Of a stretch of 64,000 nt of DNA, positions 53,493 through 64,000 are shown in pieces (position 1 is the first letter of the stretch; the number at the start of each line of letters is the position of its first letter). This DNA comes from Salinicola rhizosphaerae (GTDB lineage Bacteria; Pseudomonadota; Gammaproteobacteria; Pseudomonadales; Halomonadaceae), in assembly GCF_014652715.1 (NCBI RefSeq), contig NZ_BMZI01000004.1:103922-167921 (forward strand), given 5' to 3'. The position numbers and the translations under genes are program-made. The notes beneath the pieces were generated by a model, which was not told the DNA's origin, ran no database searches, and was given only the letters and a program-made list of their open reading frames with translations.

Positions 53493-55706
53493 TCATGCCT
53501 GAGCGGCGTAGGCGTAGAGCAGGGTTTCCTGGGCGCTGACCGGCTCGGCGTCACCACTCTGCTGCAGGTGATACTGGCCGTCGCTGTCGAGTCGCCAACT
53601 CTGGCAATTGTCGACCAGATAGGTGTCGAGGTCCTTGCGTACCTGCTGCGCCGCTTTCTTGTCGAGCAGCGGGAAGCCGGTCTCGACGCGGTGGAACATG
53701 TTGCGCTCCATGGCATCCGCGCTCGAGCACCAGACCTCATGCTTGCCGTCGTTGTGGAAATAGTAGACGCGAGTGTGTTCGAGAAATCGGCCGATGATCG
53801 AGCGCACCCGGATATTATCCGAGATTCCCGGCACGCCGGGACGCAGGCAGCACATGCCCCGGATGATCAGCTCGCAGGTCACGCCGGCCTGGGACGCACG
53901 ATAGAGGGCGCGAATCAGCTTGGGTTCGGTGATCGCATTGCACTTGATCACGATGCGCGCCTTCCGGCCCGCCTGGGCATTCTTCGCCTCGCGGTCGATC
54001 ATCGAGACCAGGGTGTCGTGCAGCGTGAACGGGGCGTGCAGCAGTGTCTGGATCTTGCGCGGCTTGCCCATGCCGGAGAGCTGCTGGAACACGCGATGCA
54101 CGTCCTCGCAGAGCGCATCGTTGGCCGTCAGCAGGCTGTAATCCGTATACAGTTTGGCCGTCTTGGCGTGGTAGTTGCCGGTGCCGAGATGGGCGTAATG
54201 ACGCAGCTCCCCGCGCTCACGCCGTACGATATGCATCATCTTGGCATGTGTCTTGTAGGCCATCACGCCGTAGATGACGATGGCGCCGGCCTCCTGCAGG
54301 CGCGAGGCGAGGGCGAGATTGTCGGCCTCGTCGAAGCGCGCGCGCAGCTCGATGACGACCGTGACCTCCTTGCCGCCGCGGGCCGCGTCGACCAGAGCAC
54401 TGACGATCGCGGAGTCGGCACCGGTGCGATAGAGCGTCTGCTTGATCGCCATTACGTCGGGGTCGCGAGCCGCCTGGCGCAGCAAATCTTCCACCGGTGT
54501 GAAAGACTGGAAGGGGTGGTGCAGCAGAACATCCCCCTGGGCAATGGCCGAGAACAGGTTGACCTCGCCGCGGACCGGCTTGGGCAGGCCGGGCGTAAAG
54601 GGCCGATAGCGTAAATCGGGGCGCTGCACGTCGCCGAGCACCGCCATCATCCGGGTCAGGTTGACCGGCCCGTTGACGCGGTAGAGATCGGTTTCGCCCA
54701 GCTCGAACTGCTTGAGCAGGAAATCGATCAGGCTATCCGGACAGTTGTCGGCGACTTCCAGGCGCACGCCGCTGCCGTAGCGCCGGGCCAGCAGCTCACC
54801 GCGCAGCGCCGAGGCGAGATCCGATACTTCCTCGGGGTCGACCGAAAGATCCGCGTTGCGGGTGAGACGAAACTGATAGCAGCCTTCGACTTCCATCCCC
54901 GGAAACACCTCATGGGCGTGGGCGTGGATCATCGACGAGAGAAAGACGTAGTCGGTGAAGCCGTCTTCACACAGCGCTTCGGGCAGGCGAATCAGGCGAG
55001 GCAGAGAGCGCGGCGCCGGGAGGATCGCCATGCCGCCCTCGCGGCCGAAGGCATCGGTGCCATCGAGCTCGACGATGAAGTTGAGGCTCTTGTTGACCAG
55101 TCGCGGGAAGGGGTGGGAAGGATCGAGGCCGATCGGGCTGATGACCGGTGCGATCTCCTCCTCGAAGTAGTCTGCCACCCATGCCGCCTGTGTCGGCGTC
55201 CACTGGGAGCGGCGGCGAAAACGGATCATCTGCTCCTCGAGCGCCGGCGCCAGTACATCATTGAGAATGCGATACTGACGTTCGACCTGCTCGTGGGCGA
55301 TGCGCGAGATCTCGCTCAGAACGCGCATCGGCGGCATGCCGTCGGCACCGGTTTCATCGTGTGCCAGCGCGAGCTGATGCTTGAGGCCAGCCACGCGAAT
55401 CTCGAAGAACTCGTCCAGGTTCGACGAGAAGATGAGCAGGAACATCAGCCGGTCGAGCAGCGGGTGGGAGGGGTCCAGTGATTGCTCGAGCACCCGGATG
55501 TTGAACTGCAGGTGCGAGAGTTCGCGATTGAAGTAGAGCGCCGGGTCGGCGAGATCTGCCTGGGGAGACGGCGTCTCCTTGGCATGAATGCCCTTGCGTG
55601 TGCGGTTGACCCGAAGCGGCGGGGCGGCGGCTTCATCGCCGACGCCGGTCGGGCCACTGTCCGCGCGCGTTTCGTAGTTCTCGGGCGTGCCGGTGCTGTC
55701 CGTCAT
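53493..55706 (-). CDS. ppk1: Polyphosphate kinase 1
   Basis: A 737-aa enzyme that polymerises the gamma-phosphate of ATP into polyphosphate. It has the N-terminal domain start YFNRELSHLQFNIRVLEQS (about 57-75). The two conserved histidine regions are MAYKTHAKMMHIVRR (catalytic phospho-His) and YYFHNDGKHEVWCSS. A polar extension of about 50 residues precedes the core. It is 71 bp downstream of hemB in the same direction, so a hemB-ppk1 transcript from the Pho-box promoter is likely. Convergent with phoX. Confidence 0.96.
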   Translation of the reverse strand: MTDSTGTPENYETRADSGPTGVGDEAAAPPLRVNRTRKGIHAKETPSPQADLADPALYFNRELSHLQFNIRVLEQSLDPSHPLLDRLMFLLIFSSNLDEFFEIRVAGLKHQLALAHDETGADGMPPMRVLSEISRIAHEQVERQYRILNDVLAPALEEQMIRFRRRSQWTPTQAAWVADYFEEEIAPVISPIGLDPSHPFPRLVNKSLNFIVELDGTDAFGREGGMAILPAPRSLPRLIRLPEALCEDGFTDYVFLSSMIHAHAHEVFPGMEVEGCYQFRLTRNADLSVDPEEVSDLASALRGELLARRYGSGVRLEVADNCPDSLIDFLLKQFELGETDLYRVNGPVNLTRMMAVLGDVQRPDLRYRPFTPGLPKPVRGEVNLFSAIAQGDVLLHHPFQSFTPVEDLLRQAARDPDVMAIKQTLYRTGADSAIVSALVDAARGGKEVTVVIELRARFDEADNLALASRLQEAGAIVIYGVMAYKTHAKMMHIVRRERGELRHYAHLGTGNYHAKTAKLYTDYSLLTANDALCEDVHRVFQQLSGMGKPRKIQTLLHAPFTLHDTLVSMIDREAKNAQAGRKARIVIKCNAITEPKLIRALYRASQAGVTCELIIRGMCCLRPGVPGISDNIRVRSIIGRFLEHTRVYYFHNDGKHEVWCSSADAMERNMFHRVETGFPLLDKKAAQQVRKDLDTYLVDNCQSWRLDSDGQYHLQQSGDAEPVSAQETLLYAYAAQA

Positions 55707-55777
55707 GAAACGTCCCCATCATGAGACCTCCCGTGCGAGAGACCTTGTCATGACCGGGGCAGGCACGCCCGCGGCCA

Positions 55778-56932
<1,155 letters not shown>

Positions 56933-57706
56933 TCACTCCGACGCCGGCTGGTCCTCGGCGCGGCGGCGATGGACGATACGCCCGAAGATGATGCCCACCT
57001 CGAACAATAGCCACATCGGCACGGCCAGCAGACTCTGCGAGATGATATCGGGCGGTGTCAGCAGCATGCCGATGATGAAACAGACCAGAATCACGTAAGG
57101 ACGCTTCTTGGTGAGGCTCTTGACGTCGGTGATGCCGGTCCAGATCAGCAGGAAGGTGGCGATGGGGATCTCGAACGCGACGCCGAAGGCAAAGAACATC
57201 TTCAGCACGAAGTTGAGATAGGCGTTGATGTCCGTCATCACCGTGACGTCCTGCGGCCCGGTATGCACGAAGAAGCTGAACAGCAGCGGAAACACCACGT
57301 AATAGGCGAACGCGGCGCCGCAGTAGAACAGCAGGATGCTCGAGGCGAGCAGCGGGAAGGCAAGAGCCTTCTCGTGCTTGTAAAGGCCCGGCGCAATGAA
57401 GGCCCAGGCCTGATAGAGAATGAACGGGATGGCGGCGAAGATCGCCACCACCATGGTCAGCTTGAACGGTGCCAAAAACGGCGAGGTGACCTCGGTCGCG
57501 ATCATCCGCGAACCCGGCGGCAGCAGCGCGACCAAGGGGTCCGCGACGAAGCGATAGATATCGTTGGAGAACGCGTAGAGCCCGGCGAAGATCACCACGA
57601 CCACGATCACGGCCTTCATCAGCCGCGAACGTAACTCGATCAGGTGTTCGATCAATGGGGCCTGGGGCTGCTCGTCGTCCGGCGGGGGAGAGGACGCATC
57701 ACTCAT
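56933..57706 (-). CDS. tatC: Sec-independent protein translocase TatC
   Basis: A 257-aa inner-membrane protein with six predicted helices, which binds twin-arginine signal peptides. Conserved: [16 protein letters not shown] at the N-terminus, [28 protein letters not shown]-type region (about 75-102) and FGVAFEIPI with its membrane-buried Glu. The ATG overlaps the tatB stop (ATGA). Confidence 0.96.
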   Translation of the reverse strand: MSDASSPPPDDEQPQAPLIEHLIELRSRLMKAVIVVVVIFAGLYAFSNDIYRFVADPLVALLPPGSRMIATEVTSPFLAPFKLTMVVAIFAAIPFILYQAWAFIAPGLYKHEKALAFPLLASSILLFYCGAAFAYYVVFPLLFSFFVHTGPQDVTVMTDINAYLNFVLKMFFAFGVAFEIPIATFLLIWTGITDVKSLTKKRPYVILVCFIIGMLLTPPDIISQSLLAVPMWLLFEVGIIFGRIVHRRRAEDQPASE

Positions 57707-58119
57707 CGGGAAGCCGAATCCTTGTCCGCGGTGGAAGAGGTGTCAGCCGAAGAATCGGTGCCGTCGGTGGATGCGCTCGACGCCTCCGCCGGTGGCTTGC
57801 CGTTGGCGTCGCGCTGCGCGCTGGCGCTCGTCGAGCGAGACGAAGTGTCACCGCGAATGCCGCCCACGGTCTCCTCGACGTCACGCTTGGCGCGATCGAC
57901 GCCTTCGTCCAGCTTCTTCTGCTGCTCGGCCAGCTTCTGACGCAGCTCTTCCGCCTCGAGCTGTGAGGTGATCTCCCGCTGCATGGTCGAGACGGTGCGC
58001 TTGATGCGTCCGACCCAAAGACCCGCCGTGCGCGCCGCTTTCGGCAGGCGCTCGGGCCCGAGCACCAGCAGACCGACGATGCCGATCAACAGGAGTTCGA
58101 AGAAACCGATATCGAACAT
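57703..58119 (-). CDS. tatB: Sec-independent protein translocase TatB
   Basis: A 138-aa protein with the N-terminal anchor [20 protein letters not shown], the GPERLP hinge (about 22-27), an amphipathic helix and a polar Ser/Asp/Ala-rich tail. It passes signal peptides from TatC to TatA. Six bp after tatA; overlaps tatC. Confidence 0.94.
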   Translation of the reverse strand: MFDIGFFELLLIGIVGLLVLGPERLPKAARTAGLWVGRIKRTVSTMQREITSQLEAEELRQKLAEQQKKLDEGVDRAKRDVEETVGGIRGDTSSRSTSASAQRDANGKPPAEASSASTDGTDSSADTSSTADKDSASR

Positions 58120-58125
58120 GGCCGG

Positions 58126-58395
58126 TTACTTGCGCTCGGCCTTGTCGTCGGCGGTCTGCCGGTTCTCTCCGGTGTGGCTGTCGAAGTTGCTGTCCTGCGA
58201 TGACGAGTCGGAGTGATCGATACGGCTCTGCGTCGCGCTCTCTTTCTTGTCGTCGTCCTCGTTGACGGCCTTCTTGAATCCTTTGATGGCGCCACCGAGA
58301 TCGGTCCCGACGTTGCGCAGCTTCTTGGTACCGAAGATCAGAATGATGATGCCCAGTACGATCAACAACTGCCAGATACTGATACCACCCAGCAT
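58126..58395 (-). CDS. tatA: Sec-independent protein translocase TatA
   Basis: An 89-aa pore-forming subunit. [20 protein letters not shown] anchor, [23 protein letters not shown] hinge and amphipathic helix, and a charged C-terminal tail. First of tatA-tatB-tatC; phoX is a Tat substrate encoded nearby. Confidence 0.95.
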   Translation of the reverse strand: MLGGISIWQLLIVLGIIILIFGTKKLRNVGTDLGGAIKGFKKAVNEDDDKKESATQSRIDHSDSSSQDSNFDSHTGENRQTADDKAERK

Positions 58396-58500
58396 AAAAG
58401 ACTCCTGTTAAATGTGGTCGAGACCTGGATTTACCGAGGCTCGGGCCAGAGGAAAGCGCCTAGGCGCGAGTTCGACGTGTCCTGCATGACGCGGCGTCCT

Positions 58501-58842
58501 TTACTCGGAGGGTCGTCGCGATGCCTTTTCCTCGAGTCCGGATACGCCGGCGCGGCGTCCCAGCTCGTCCAGGATGTCGCGATGATCCACATCGAGATGC
58601 GACAGCATCACCAGGCTGTGAAACCAGAGATCGGCCACTTCGCCGATCAGTGCCTGACGGCTGGATGCATCATCCGCCTTGAGGTCCTTGGCGGCAAGTA
58701 TCGTTTCCGTGGCCTCTTCGCCGACCTTCTCGAGAATCTTGTTGAGCCCGCGATGATGGAGCTGGGCAACGTAAGAACTCTTGGGGTCCGCGGAGCGGCG
58801 AGCTTCCAGCACGTCCGCCAGCTGCTCGAGAGTATCACTCAT
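58501..58842 (-). CDS. hisE: Phosphoribosyl-ATP pyrophosphatase
   Basis: A 113-aa stand-alone HisE, the second step of histidine synthesis. MazG-like helical motif [19 protein letters not shown] and [16 protein letters not shown]. In pseudomonads hisI lies between ubiB and hisE; here only 84 bp separate them, so hisI must be elsewhere. Confidence 0.94.
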   Translation of the reverse strand: MSDTLEQLADVLEARRSADPKSSYVAQLHHRGLNKILEKVGEEATETILAAKDLKADDASSRQALIGEVADLWFHSLVMLSHLDVDHRDILDELGRRAGVSGLEEKASRRPSE

Positions 58843-58926
58843 GACATGACATTCCTGCGATTGTAACGCTTTCTTTACCCGTGCGAGTCGAAGGTGGCGA
58901 TCGACCCGCGGTCATCCATCATACAC

Positions 58927-60549
58927 TCAGCGCCATGCCAGCAGCAGCAAGCCGAGCCCGGCGGCTGCCAGCACGGGCCAGGGCTGCTGTTCGGCCCAGC
59001 CGAGCATCGGCTGCCACGCCAGTGCCAAGGCCAGCAGAATCGCGCCGAGACGATAGCGCCGTGCCCGCGGCGCGGCGCGTTGAAAGCGCTGCTGCAGGTT
59101 GGCCAGCGCGTCCGTCTGCTGTCGCGCGAGACGCCTCTGCTCTTCGCGATCGGCCAGCGCCTGGTGGGCCAGCACCGGCAGCTCGGGCAACTGATGGGCA
59201 AGCTCTGGGGCGTGCTTCTTCAAGGTGTTCCAGAAGCCCTGCGGGCCAGCCCGTTCGCGCATCCAGCGCTCCAGATAGGGCTTGGCGGTGCTCCAGAGAT
59301 CCAGCTCCGGATAGAGCTGGCGACCGAGCCCTTCGATATTGAGCAGCGTCTTCTGCAGGAGCACCAGCTGTGGCTGCACCTCCATGTTGAAGCGCCGTGC
59401 GGTCTGGAAAAGCCCGAGCAGGACCTGACCGAAAGAGATGTCCTTCAGCGGCTTCTCCAGGATCGGTTCGCAGACGGCGCGGATGGCAGCGGCGAATTCG
59501 TTGGCGCGCGTGCCCTCGCCAACCCAGCCAGATTCGATATGCAATACCGCGACTTCATAGTAATCCTGGCGGAAGAACGCGAGCAGGTTGCGTGCCAGAT
59601 AGTCCTGGTCTTCCCGCGTCAGGCTGCCGACGATGCCGCAGTCGATGGCGATGTAGCGGGGCTGGGTCGGGTTCTCGCGGGAGACGAAGATGTTGCCGGG
59701 GTGCATGTCGGCGTGGAAGAAGTTATCGCGGAAGACCTGCGTGAAGAAAATCTCCACGCCGCGCTCGGCAAGCTGCTTCAGATCGGTTCCCTGCGCTCGC
59801 AGCGCCTCGATATCGGCGACGGGGATGCCGTTGATGCGCTCCTGCACCATCACCTGGCGATAGGTGAGCGACCAGGTGATGCTCGGCACATAGAGCAGCG
59901 GCGAATTCTGGAAGTTGCGCTTGAGCTGCGAGGTATTGGCCGCTTCCTTGTTGAGATCGAGCTCGTCGAACAGCGTCGCTTCGTAATCCTGCACGACCTC
60001 CACCGGCCGCAGCCGGCGTGCTTCCGGCACGCGACGCATCATCCGGGCGAAGGTGTAGAGCAGGCCGATATCCTCGCGCATGGTGCGCTCGATGCCGGGG
60101 CGAATGATCTTGACCACCACCTGCTCGCCGCTGTGCAGCTCGGCGGCATGTACCTGAGCGATGGAAGCCGAGGCCATCGGCTCGGTCTCGAAGCTGGCAA
60201 ACGCTTCCTCGACCGTCTTGCCAAGCTCCTTCTCGACCATGGCACGAGCGGTCTCGCCAGGGAATGGGGGGACCTGGTCCTGCAGGCGCTTCAGCTCGTC
60301 GGCGATGTCCGGCGGCAGCAGGTCGCGACGGGTCGACAGCATCTGGCCGAACTTGACGAATATCGGGCCCAGCGACTCGAGCGCCAGGCGTAGCCGTTCG
60401 CCGCGGGAGTAGCCTCGGGTCGGGATCAGGCGTACCGGCGCGAAACGCCACAGCCAGCGGATCGGTCCCGGCAGCCGATCGAGCGGTACCAGCGTATCGA
60501 GGCGGTAGCGGGAAATGGTCCAGGCGATGCGGAACAGACGAAAGCTCAT
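58927..60549 (-). CDS. ubiB: Ubiquinone biosynthesis protein UbiB (atypical kinase-like ATPase)
   Basis: A 540-aa ABC1/ADCK protein needed for ubiquinone synthesis. The KxGQ motif is in [18 protein letters not shown] (about 73-90), the Ala-rich loop in [13 protein letters not shown], the catalytic-type Asp-rich loop in [13 protein letters not shown], and the metal motif in IAIDCGIVG. Two hydrophobic C-terminal helices (about 495-540) anchor it in the membrane. Its ATG overlaps the ubiJ stop. Confidence 0.96.
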   Translation of the reverse strand: MSFRLFRIAWTISRYRLDTLVPLDRLPGPIRWLWRFAPVRLIPTRGYSRGERLRLALESLGPIFVKFGQMLSTRRDLLPPDIADELKRLQDQVPPFPGETARAMVEKELGKTVEEAFASFETEPMASASIAQVHAAELHSGEQVVVKIIRPGIERTMREDIGLLYTFARMMRRVPEARRLRPVEVVQDYEATLFDELDLNKEAANTSQLKRNFQNSPLLYVPSITWSLTYRQVMVQERINGIPVADIEALRAQGTDLKQLAERGVEIFFTQVFRDNFFHADMHPGNIFVSRENPTQPRYIAIDCGIVGSLTREDQDYLARNLLAFFRQDYYEVAVLHIESGWVGEGTRANEFAAAIRAVCEPILEKPLKDISFGQVLLGLFQTARRFNMEVQPQLVLLQKTLLNIEGLGRQLYPELDLWSTAKPYLERWMRERAGPQGFWNTLKKHAPELAHQLPELPVLAHQALADREEQRRLARQQTDALANLQQRFQRAAPRARRYRLGAILLALALAWQPMLGWAEQQPWPVLAAAGLGLLLLAWR

Positions 60550-61178
60550 CGAACGCTCTCCCGCTGCAGGCGGGCGATGCGCGCACCGAGACGGTCGACG
60601 CGCTGCTGGAGCTCGCTCGTCGCGTCACGCGCGACGCCGATCTGGTCGCGCCCGACGATCCAGCGACGCTCCTCGAACAGGTACTCGCGCAGATCCTGAT
60701 GCCACTCGCGAGCGGTAAAACGGGTCTGACGGCCCAACTGCTCGATACCGCGGGCGAGGCCGTGCGCCGTGCCGCTACCGAGTCCGCTGGCCAGGGCGCC
60801 TTCCCAGTCGAGGTCGATGTCGGCGAACAGGGCCTGAATCGCCGGCAGTAGCGCGCTGTCACCGGTGACGGGAAGTTGGCCCGAGAACAGTAGTCGCTCC
60901 AGCGAGTCGCCGGCGACCAGGCGCTCGATGGCACGTCGGGTCACAGTGATGTCGAGATCGTCCGGCGCCTGCCACGGCTGCGCCCGCGACAGCGTCACGC
61001 CGTCGGCGTGAAAGCCGATGCGCAGCGTGATGGCGGGCGACTCCAGGCGTGTGCAGAGCGTCTTGCCATCGAGTGTCGCAAGGCGGGCAGGCGTTGCCGG
61101 ATCGCGCCGGAGCAGCCGATTGAGGGTCTTCTCCAGCGCCACCAGTGCAATGGTCGGCAGGGTATGGGTCTGCTGCAT
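60546..61178 (-). CDS. ubiJ: Ubiquinone biosynthesis accessory factor UbiJ (SCP2 domain)
   Basis: A 210-aa protein with an N-terminal SCP2 lipid-binding domain (about 10-115; [25 protein letters not shown]-type start) and a C-terminal coiled coil (about 180-208). With UbiK it scaffolds the aerobic ubiquinone complex. Located between ubiE and ubiB, its standard place. Start at 61178 (MQQTHTLPT) follows ubiE after 13 bp. Confidence 0.92.
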   Translation of the reverse strand: MQQTHTLPTIALVALEKTLNRLLRRDPATPARLATLDGKTLCTRLESPAITLRIGFHADGVTLSRAQPWQAPDDLDITVTRRAIERLVAGDSLERLLFSGQLPVTGDSALLPAIQALFADIDLDWEGALASGLGSGTAHGLARGIEQLGRQTRFTAREWHQDLREYLFEERRWIVGRDQIGVARDATSELQQRVDRLGARIARLQRESVR

Positions 61179-61191
61179 GTCGACCGGCACC

Positions 61192-61938
61192 CTAGAGCTT
61201 GATGCCGCGGTGCAGCGCGACGATACCACCGGTCATGTTGGTGTATTCGACGCGCTCGAGCCCCGCATTGCGCATCATGCCCTTGAGCGTTTCCTGGTCC
61301 GGATGCATGCGGATCGACTCGGCGAGATAGCGATAGCTGTCCGCATCGTTGGCGACGAAGCGCCCGACCTGCGGCAGCACGCGGAATGAATACTCGTCAT
61401 AGGCTTTCGAGAGCAGGCGGTTGACCGGTTTGGAGAACTCCAGCACCAGCAGACGACCGCCAGGCTTGAGTACCCGCGTCATCGAGCGCAGCGCCGCATC
61501 CTTGTCGGTGACGTTGCGCAGGCCGAAGGCGATGGTGATGCAGTGAAAGCTGTTGTCGGGGAACGGCAGGCTCTCGGCGTTGGCCTGCACATACTTGACG
61601 TTGTCGCCGACGCCGTGGTCGATCAGCTTGTCCCGGCCCACGCGCAGCATCGATTCGTTGATATCGGCCAGTACCACGCGGCCTTCCGGGCCGACCCGTT
61701 TGGCAAACTGGCGCGTCAGATCGCCGGTGCCGCCAGCGATGTCGAGGACGCGATGCCCGGTGCGGACGCCACTGCGCTCGAGCGTGAGATGCTTCCACAC
61801 GCGATGGATGCCGAACGACATCAGATCGTTCATCACGTCATAGCGCGCGGCCACCGAGTGAAAGACGTCCGCCACGCGCGCGGCTTTCTCTTCGACTGCG
61901 ACTTCCTCGTAACCGAAGTCGGTCGTGCGCTTGTCCAT
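61192..61938 (-). CDS. ubiE: Ubiquinone/menaquinone C-methyltransferase UbiE
   Basis: A 248-aa SAM-dependent methyltransferase. It has [22 protein letters not shown]-type start, the SAM motif [16 protein letters not shown] (about 67-82), and [13 protein letters not shown] and [15 protein letters not shown] 61938 gives the family N-terminus ([10 protein letters not shown]). First of the ubiE-ubiJ-ubiB unit. Confidence 0.97.
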   Translation of the reverse strand: MDKRTTDFGYEEVAVEEKAARVADVFHSVAARYDVMNDLMSFGIHRVWKHLTLERSGVRTGHRVLDIAGGTGDLTRQFAKRVGPEGRVVLADINESMLRVGRDKLIDHGVGDNVKYVQANAESLPFPDNSFHCITIAFGLRNVTDKDAALRSMTRVLKPGGRLLVLEFSKPVNRLLSKAYDEYSFRVLPQVGRFVANDADSYRYLAESIRMHPDQETLKGMMRNAGLERVEYTNMTGGIVALHRGIKL

Positions 61939-62168
61939 GTGCTTCTCCCTGAGCTGGCGGACAGATTCTCGCTGCCCCTGATGGCAAATGAGCGCCGGTG
62001 GGCAGTCCGCCGCGATTGTCGGCGGAACCTGACTGATACCGGGAAGACAGATCGAACTCATCCAGAGGCGAACGCCTCGATTTGGAAGGCATTGTAGCGT
62101 CTGGTGGCAGGGTTGTCTTTGCACGCCGACAGGTAGAAACAGGCTCGCGGGCTGGCTCGGGAGTCGTT

Positions 62169-62552
62169 TCAGACCTGATGAATCTGGATCGTGCCGGGGT
62201 CGCGTGACGCGCCAGCGCGTTCGAGCCGACGCAGGTAGTCGTCCCAGCGTTCGTGCTGGTGAGTCGCCAGGTCGAGCAGATATTCCCAGGTGAAGAGGCC
62301 GGTGTCGTGGCCATCGTCGAAGTGCAGCTTCAATGCGTAGCGGCCGGCTTGCGAGATGTTCAGCAGGCCGACGTGGCGCTTGCCGGTCTGCAGCACCGCC
62401 TCGTCAGGGTGATGACCCTGAACCTCGGCGGAAGGAGAGTAGACACGCAAAAGCTCGATCGGCAATCGATAGATCGAGCCGTCGGGATAGCCCAGCTCGA
62501 GCTCGCGAGCGCTCTTGTGGTAGTGCACGCGGTTGGGAATGGGGGCAGGCAT
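62169..62552 (-). CDS. DUF971 family protein (GBBH-like N-terminal domain)
   Basis: A 127-aa protein with the DUF971 fold also found at the N-terminus of gamma-butyrobetaine hydroxylase. It has [27 protein letters not shown]-type sequence (about 18-44) and [20 protein letters not shown]. In pseudomonads it lies next to hslVU, as here. Function unknown; a role in iron-sulfur metabolism has been suggested for relatives. Confidence 0.9.
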   Translation of the reverse strand: MPAPIPNRVHYHKSARELELGYPDGSIYRLPIELLRVYSPSAEVQGHHPDEAVLQTGKRHVGLLNISQAGRYALKLHFDDGHDTGLFTWEYLLDLATHQHERWDDYLRRLERAGASRDPGTIQIHQV

Positions 62553-62566
62553 GAAGGCACCTTCGG

Positions 62567-62593
62567 TGAGCTGTAAGCCTTGAGCTGTAAGCC
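62567..62593. repeat. Direct repeat of TGAGCTGTAAGCC
   Basis: Two exact 13-mers (62567-62579, 62581-62593) with a 14-bp period, followed by a partial GTAAG, in the hslU-DUF971 gap. Confidence 0.6.
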
Positions 62594-62627
62594 GTAAGTT
62601 TGGCCAGTCATGAGTCGATGCAAGCGA

Positions 62628-62660
62628 AAGAGAAGAACGCCATGTTGGCGTTCTTCTCTT
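62628..62660 (-). terminator. Hairpin terminator downstream of hslU
   Basis: A perfect 15-bp stem (62628-62642 with 62646-62660) with a 3-nt loop. On the minus strand the distal arm and following bases are U-rich (TTCTTCTCTTTCGCTT). It is 47 bp after the hslU stop. Confidence 0.65.
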
Positions 62661-62707
62661 CCAGCCGCGAAGCGGCGGTCTTCCCGCTTAAAGCTTATCG
62701 CTTCTTG

Positions 62708-64000
62708 TCAAAGAATATACCGCGACAGGTCTTCGTCGACCGCAAGCTCGCCCAGGTGGGCATCGACGTAGGCGCCATCGATGACCAGCGGACTCTCGAA
62801 ATCGCCGCCCTGATAGGAAGCTTCCTCGAGCAGACGCTCCATGACCGTATGCAGGCGGCGGGCGCCGATGTTTTCGGTACCGTCGTTGACCTGCCAGGCG
62901 ATCTCGGCAATACGCGAGATGCCGTCTTCGGTGAACTGGACGTCGAGGCCTTCCGTGCCAAGCAGGGCTTGATACTGCTTGGTCAGCGCCGCGGACGGCT
63001 CCGTCAGGATGCGCTTGAAATCCTCCGGCGTCAGCGCCTGCAGCTCGACACGAATCGGCAGGCGGCCCTGCAGCTCCGGAATCAGATCCGACGGCTTGGA
63101 CAGATGGAAGGCGCCTGAGGCGATGAACAGGATGTGATCGGTACGCACCATCCCGTGCTTGGTCGAGATGGTGGAGCCCTCGATCAGCGGCAGCAGATCG
63201 CGCTGCACGCCTTCACGCGAGACATCGCCACCGCTACCGGACTCGCCGCGCTTGGCGACCTTGTCGATCTCATCGAGGAAAACGATGCCGTTCTGCTCGA
63301 CCGATTCCAGCGCGCGCTGCTTGATCTCCTCCTCGTTGACCAGCTTGGCGGCTTCCTCGTCCTGCAGCAGCTTCCAGGCTTCCTTGACCGTGACTCTACG
63401 GTTCTCGGTCTTCTGCTTGCCCATGTTGGCGAACAGGCTCTGCAGCTGGTTGGTCATCTCCTCCATGCCGGGTGGCGTCATGATGTCCACCCCCTGACTG
63501 GCCGGGGTGACCTCGATATCGATCTCCTTGTCATCGAGCTGGCCTTCGCGCAGTTTCTTGCGGAAGGTCTGCCGCGTCGCGGAGTCGTCACGGCCGCTGT
63601 CGTACTCGCTGCCCCGAGGACGCGGCAGCAGCGCGTCGAGAATACGATCCTCGGCGGCGTCCTGCGCCTTGTGGCGGACTTCTGTCTTGGCCTGTTCGCG
63701 CACCATCTTGATGGCCATTTCCATTAGATCGCGGACGATCGATTCGACATCACGCCCGACATAGCCCACCTCGGTGAACTTGGTCGCCTCGACCTTGAGG
63801 AACGGCGCTCCGGCCAGCTTGGCCAGACGGCGCGCGATCTCGGTCTTGCCGACGCCGGTCGGGCCGATCATCAAGATGTTCTTGGGCACGATTTCGCCGC
63901 GCATGTCGTCATCGAGACGCATGCGGCGCCAGCGATTGCGCAGAGCGATGGCGACGGCACGCTTGGCGTCGTGCTGACCGATGATGTACTGATCGAGCGA
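62708..64000 (-). CDS. hslU: ATP-dependent protease ATPase subunit HslU (5' end beyond window)
   Basis: The C-terminal 430 residues of the AAA+ unfoldase of HslUV; only a short N-terminus is missing, as the visible part starts [20 protein letters not shown]. Walker A is [15 protein letters not shown] and Walker B is [15 protein letters not shown]. The variable I-domain lies between them, with sensor-2 region [17 protein letters not shown]. It ends with the family's typical DLSRYIL. hslV is expected just outside the window. Confidence 0.97.
   Translation of the reverse strand, partial: SLDQYIIGQHDAKRAVAIALRNRWRRMRLDDDMRGEIVPKNILMIGPTGVGKTEIARRLAKLAGAPFLKVEATKFTEVGYVGRDVESIVRDLMEMAIKMVREQAKTEVRHKAQDAAEDRILDALLPRPRGSEYDSGRDDSATRQTFRKKLREGQLDDKEIDIEVTPASQGVDIMTPPGMEEMTNQLQSLFANMGKQKTENRRVTVKEAWKLLQDEEAAKLVNEEEIKQRALESVEQNGIVFLDEIDKVAKRGESGSGGDVSREGVQRDLLPLIEGSTISTKHGMVRTDHILFIASGAFHLSKPSDLIPELQGRLPIRVELQALTPEDFKRILTEPSAALTKQYQALLGTEGLDVQFTEDGISRIAEIAWQVNDGTENIGARRLHTVMERLLEEASYQGGDFESPLVIDGAYVDAHLGELAVDEDLSRYIL

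Noticed and set aside
55750-55756. A Pho-box half site (CGGTCAT on the minus strand) between hemB and ppk1
   Set aside because: Only one 7-mer is good; the partner 11 bp away matches 3 of 7. The strong box upstream of hemB explains the data better.

Overview
This 64 kb window is a piece of a GC-rich gammaproteobacterial chromosome. Gene content, gene order and the slightly acidic proteins suggest a Halomonadaceae-type halophile (Halomonas, Salinicola, Kushneria or Chromohalobacter), but no rRNA is present to confirm this. Almost everything is chromosomal housekeeping. I see no insertion sequence, phage, CRISPR array, tRNA or rRNA. The unusual content lies mostly in the intergenic DNA.

Layout. 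1-4.9 kb: a sugar-type ABC importer (permease cut by the left edge, fused ATPase, periplasmic binding protein) divergent from a GAF-histidine kinase/LuxR-type regulator pair. 4.9-11.7 kb: aconitase acnA with a palindromic operator at its promoter, a CPXCG zinc-ribbon protein, a 2-Cys peroxiredoxin with an OxyR-like site, trxB, slyX and a membrane-anchored cold-shock-domain protein. 11.7-19.6 kb, minus strand: a ZnT9-like cation transporter, a hypothetical protein, dapE, dapD, an ArsC/Spx-like protein, glnD and map. 19.6-41.3 kb, plus strand: the conserved block rpsB-tsf-pyrH-frr-uppS-cdsA-dxr-rseP-bamA-skp-lpxD-fabZ-lpxA-lpxB-rnhB-dnaE-accA-tilS, which covers translation, isoprenoid and phospholipid precursors, outer-membrane assembly, lipid A, replication and fatty-acid initiation. 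41.3-48.3 kb: ppx (convergent with tilS), a thioredoxin-like gene, rho, ubiD, fre and folM. 48.4-51.2 kb: an ECF sigma/anti-sigma pair and a DAHP synthase whose leader encodes a short peptide with a Tyr-Gly-Tyr-Trp-Phe run. 51.2-64 kb: Tat-exported phosphatase phoX facing a long minus-strand series hslU (cut by the right edge), DUF971, ubiE, ubiJ, ubiB, hisE, tatA, tatB, tatC, hemB, ppk1.

Connections. Phosphate is a clear theme. PhoX and hemB-ppk1 converge, and each has an 18-bp Pho-box-like element (two CTGTCAT-type repeats 11 bp apart) followed 10-11 bp later by a -10 hexamer. The Tat translocase that PhoX needs is encoded about 3.5 kb beyond the phoX end. ppx, the enzyme that opposes ppk1, is also in the window. 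Ubiquinone genes occur in two clusters (ubiD; ubiE-ubiJ-ubiB), and redox genes (peroxiredoxin, trxB, thioredoxin-like) recur.

The most interesting observations are the aromatic-residue leader peptide before DAHP synthase, the two Pho boxes, an interspersed element present after both accA and rho whose central palindrome shows compensatory changes, mutually exclusive hairpins before the peroxiredoxin gene, and a terminator-like hairpin in the fabZ leader. All are read by eye and need comparative or experimental confirmation.
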